Of a stretch of 32,515 bases of DNA, positions 32,448 through 32,515 are shown piece after piece. The notes under the pieces are model-generated. The model was not told the origin of the DNA and made no database searches. It saw only the letters and a list, made by a program, of their open reading frames with translations. Origin of the DNA: Petralouisia muris (GTDB lineage Bacteria > Bacillota > Clostridia > Lachnospirales > Lachnospiraceae); the NCBI RefSeq assembly GCF_004793545.1, contig NZ_SRYA01000054.1, positions 1-32,515 of the forward strand, in the 5' to 3' direction. Both the position numbers and the translations under genes were made by a program. Every line of letters starts with the position of its first letter. The stretch's first letter is position 1.

Positions 32448-32515
32448 TCACTCAGAAAACTCCCGCACCAGTATATCGCTTTTCTCCAAAAACTCCTCTA
32501 TGGTAAAAAATCCCA
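32448..32515 (-). CDS. C-terminal 21 residues of an unidentified protein (partial, runs off the window)
   Basis: An open minus-strand frame ends at a TGA at 32448-32450 and reads GFFTIEEFLEKSDILVREFS plus a final Glu. The amphipathic, acidic helix pattern looks like real protein, and a proper terminator follows. Too little is present to name a family. Confidence 0.5.
   Translation of the reverse strand, partial: GFFTIEEFLEKSDILVREFSE

Overview
The window looks like chromosomal DNA from a Lachnospiraceae-type gut Firmicute (Blautia / Mediterraneibacter / Dorea-like). The signs are moderate GC, strong AGGAGG-type ribosome binding sites, TTGAAA-17-TATAAT promoters, an HPr-like gene beside a Lys/Ala/Glu-rich DUF6465-type protein, a split transketolase, a GntR-type AraR and a decayed AlbA_2 gene. 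The genus is inferred from gene content only. I see no rRNA, tRNA, insertion sequence, integrase or CRISPR array.

Layout. (1) 56-4617, housekeeping: a DUF6465-type protein, an HPr-like protein without its catalytic histidine, a CDF metal exporter, an NCS2 purine-type permease and a GNAT acetyltransferase. (2) 4629-5163: a broken AlbA_2/winged-helix ATP-binding protein gene. (3) 5312-16633, mostly one minus-strand operon: rhomboid protease, YceG, TelA, three TerD paralogues, a PMCA-type Ca2+ ATPase and a HAD phosphatase, with a cytosolic trypsin-like protease gene just upstream. (4) 16876-17835, plus strand: a TIM-barrel C-C bond lyase with its own promoter. (5) 17900-22576, minus strand: LacI-family regulator, MATE exporter, PRTase-TRSP protein and StiP/PRTase-PELOTA protein, very tightly packed. 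(6) 22915-30601, minus strand: an arabinose and pentose-phosphate operon (araA, transaldolase/Fsa, split transketolase, ribulokinase, araD) with the AraR repressor gene upstream. (7) 30628-32214: an AAA-ATPase/PD-(D/E)XK protein, preceded by a terminator and the last 21 codons of another gene at the right edge.

How it works together. Regions 3 to 5 make up a Ter-dependent (tellurite/stress-response) system. The calcium-binding TerD proteins, TelA and YceG sit with the predicted biosynthetic enzymes that comparative genomics has linked to an unknown nucleoside-like metabolite: two PRTase-type proteins, the C-C lyase, a HAD phosphatase and a PELOTA domain. This copy adds a Ca2+ ATPase, a rhomboid protease and a cytosolic protease carrying a YceG-like N-terminal domain. 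It also has a LacI regulator and a MATE exporter co-encoded with the PRTases, which suggests the product or a toxic intermediate is sensed and exported. The ara region converts L-arabinose to D-xylulose-5-P and runs it through the non-oxidative pentose phosphate enzymes. Its putative AraR operator lies over the araA promoter and the end of araR.
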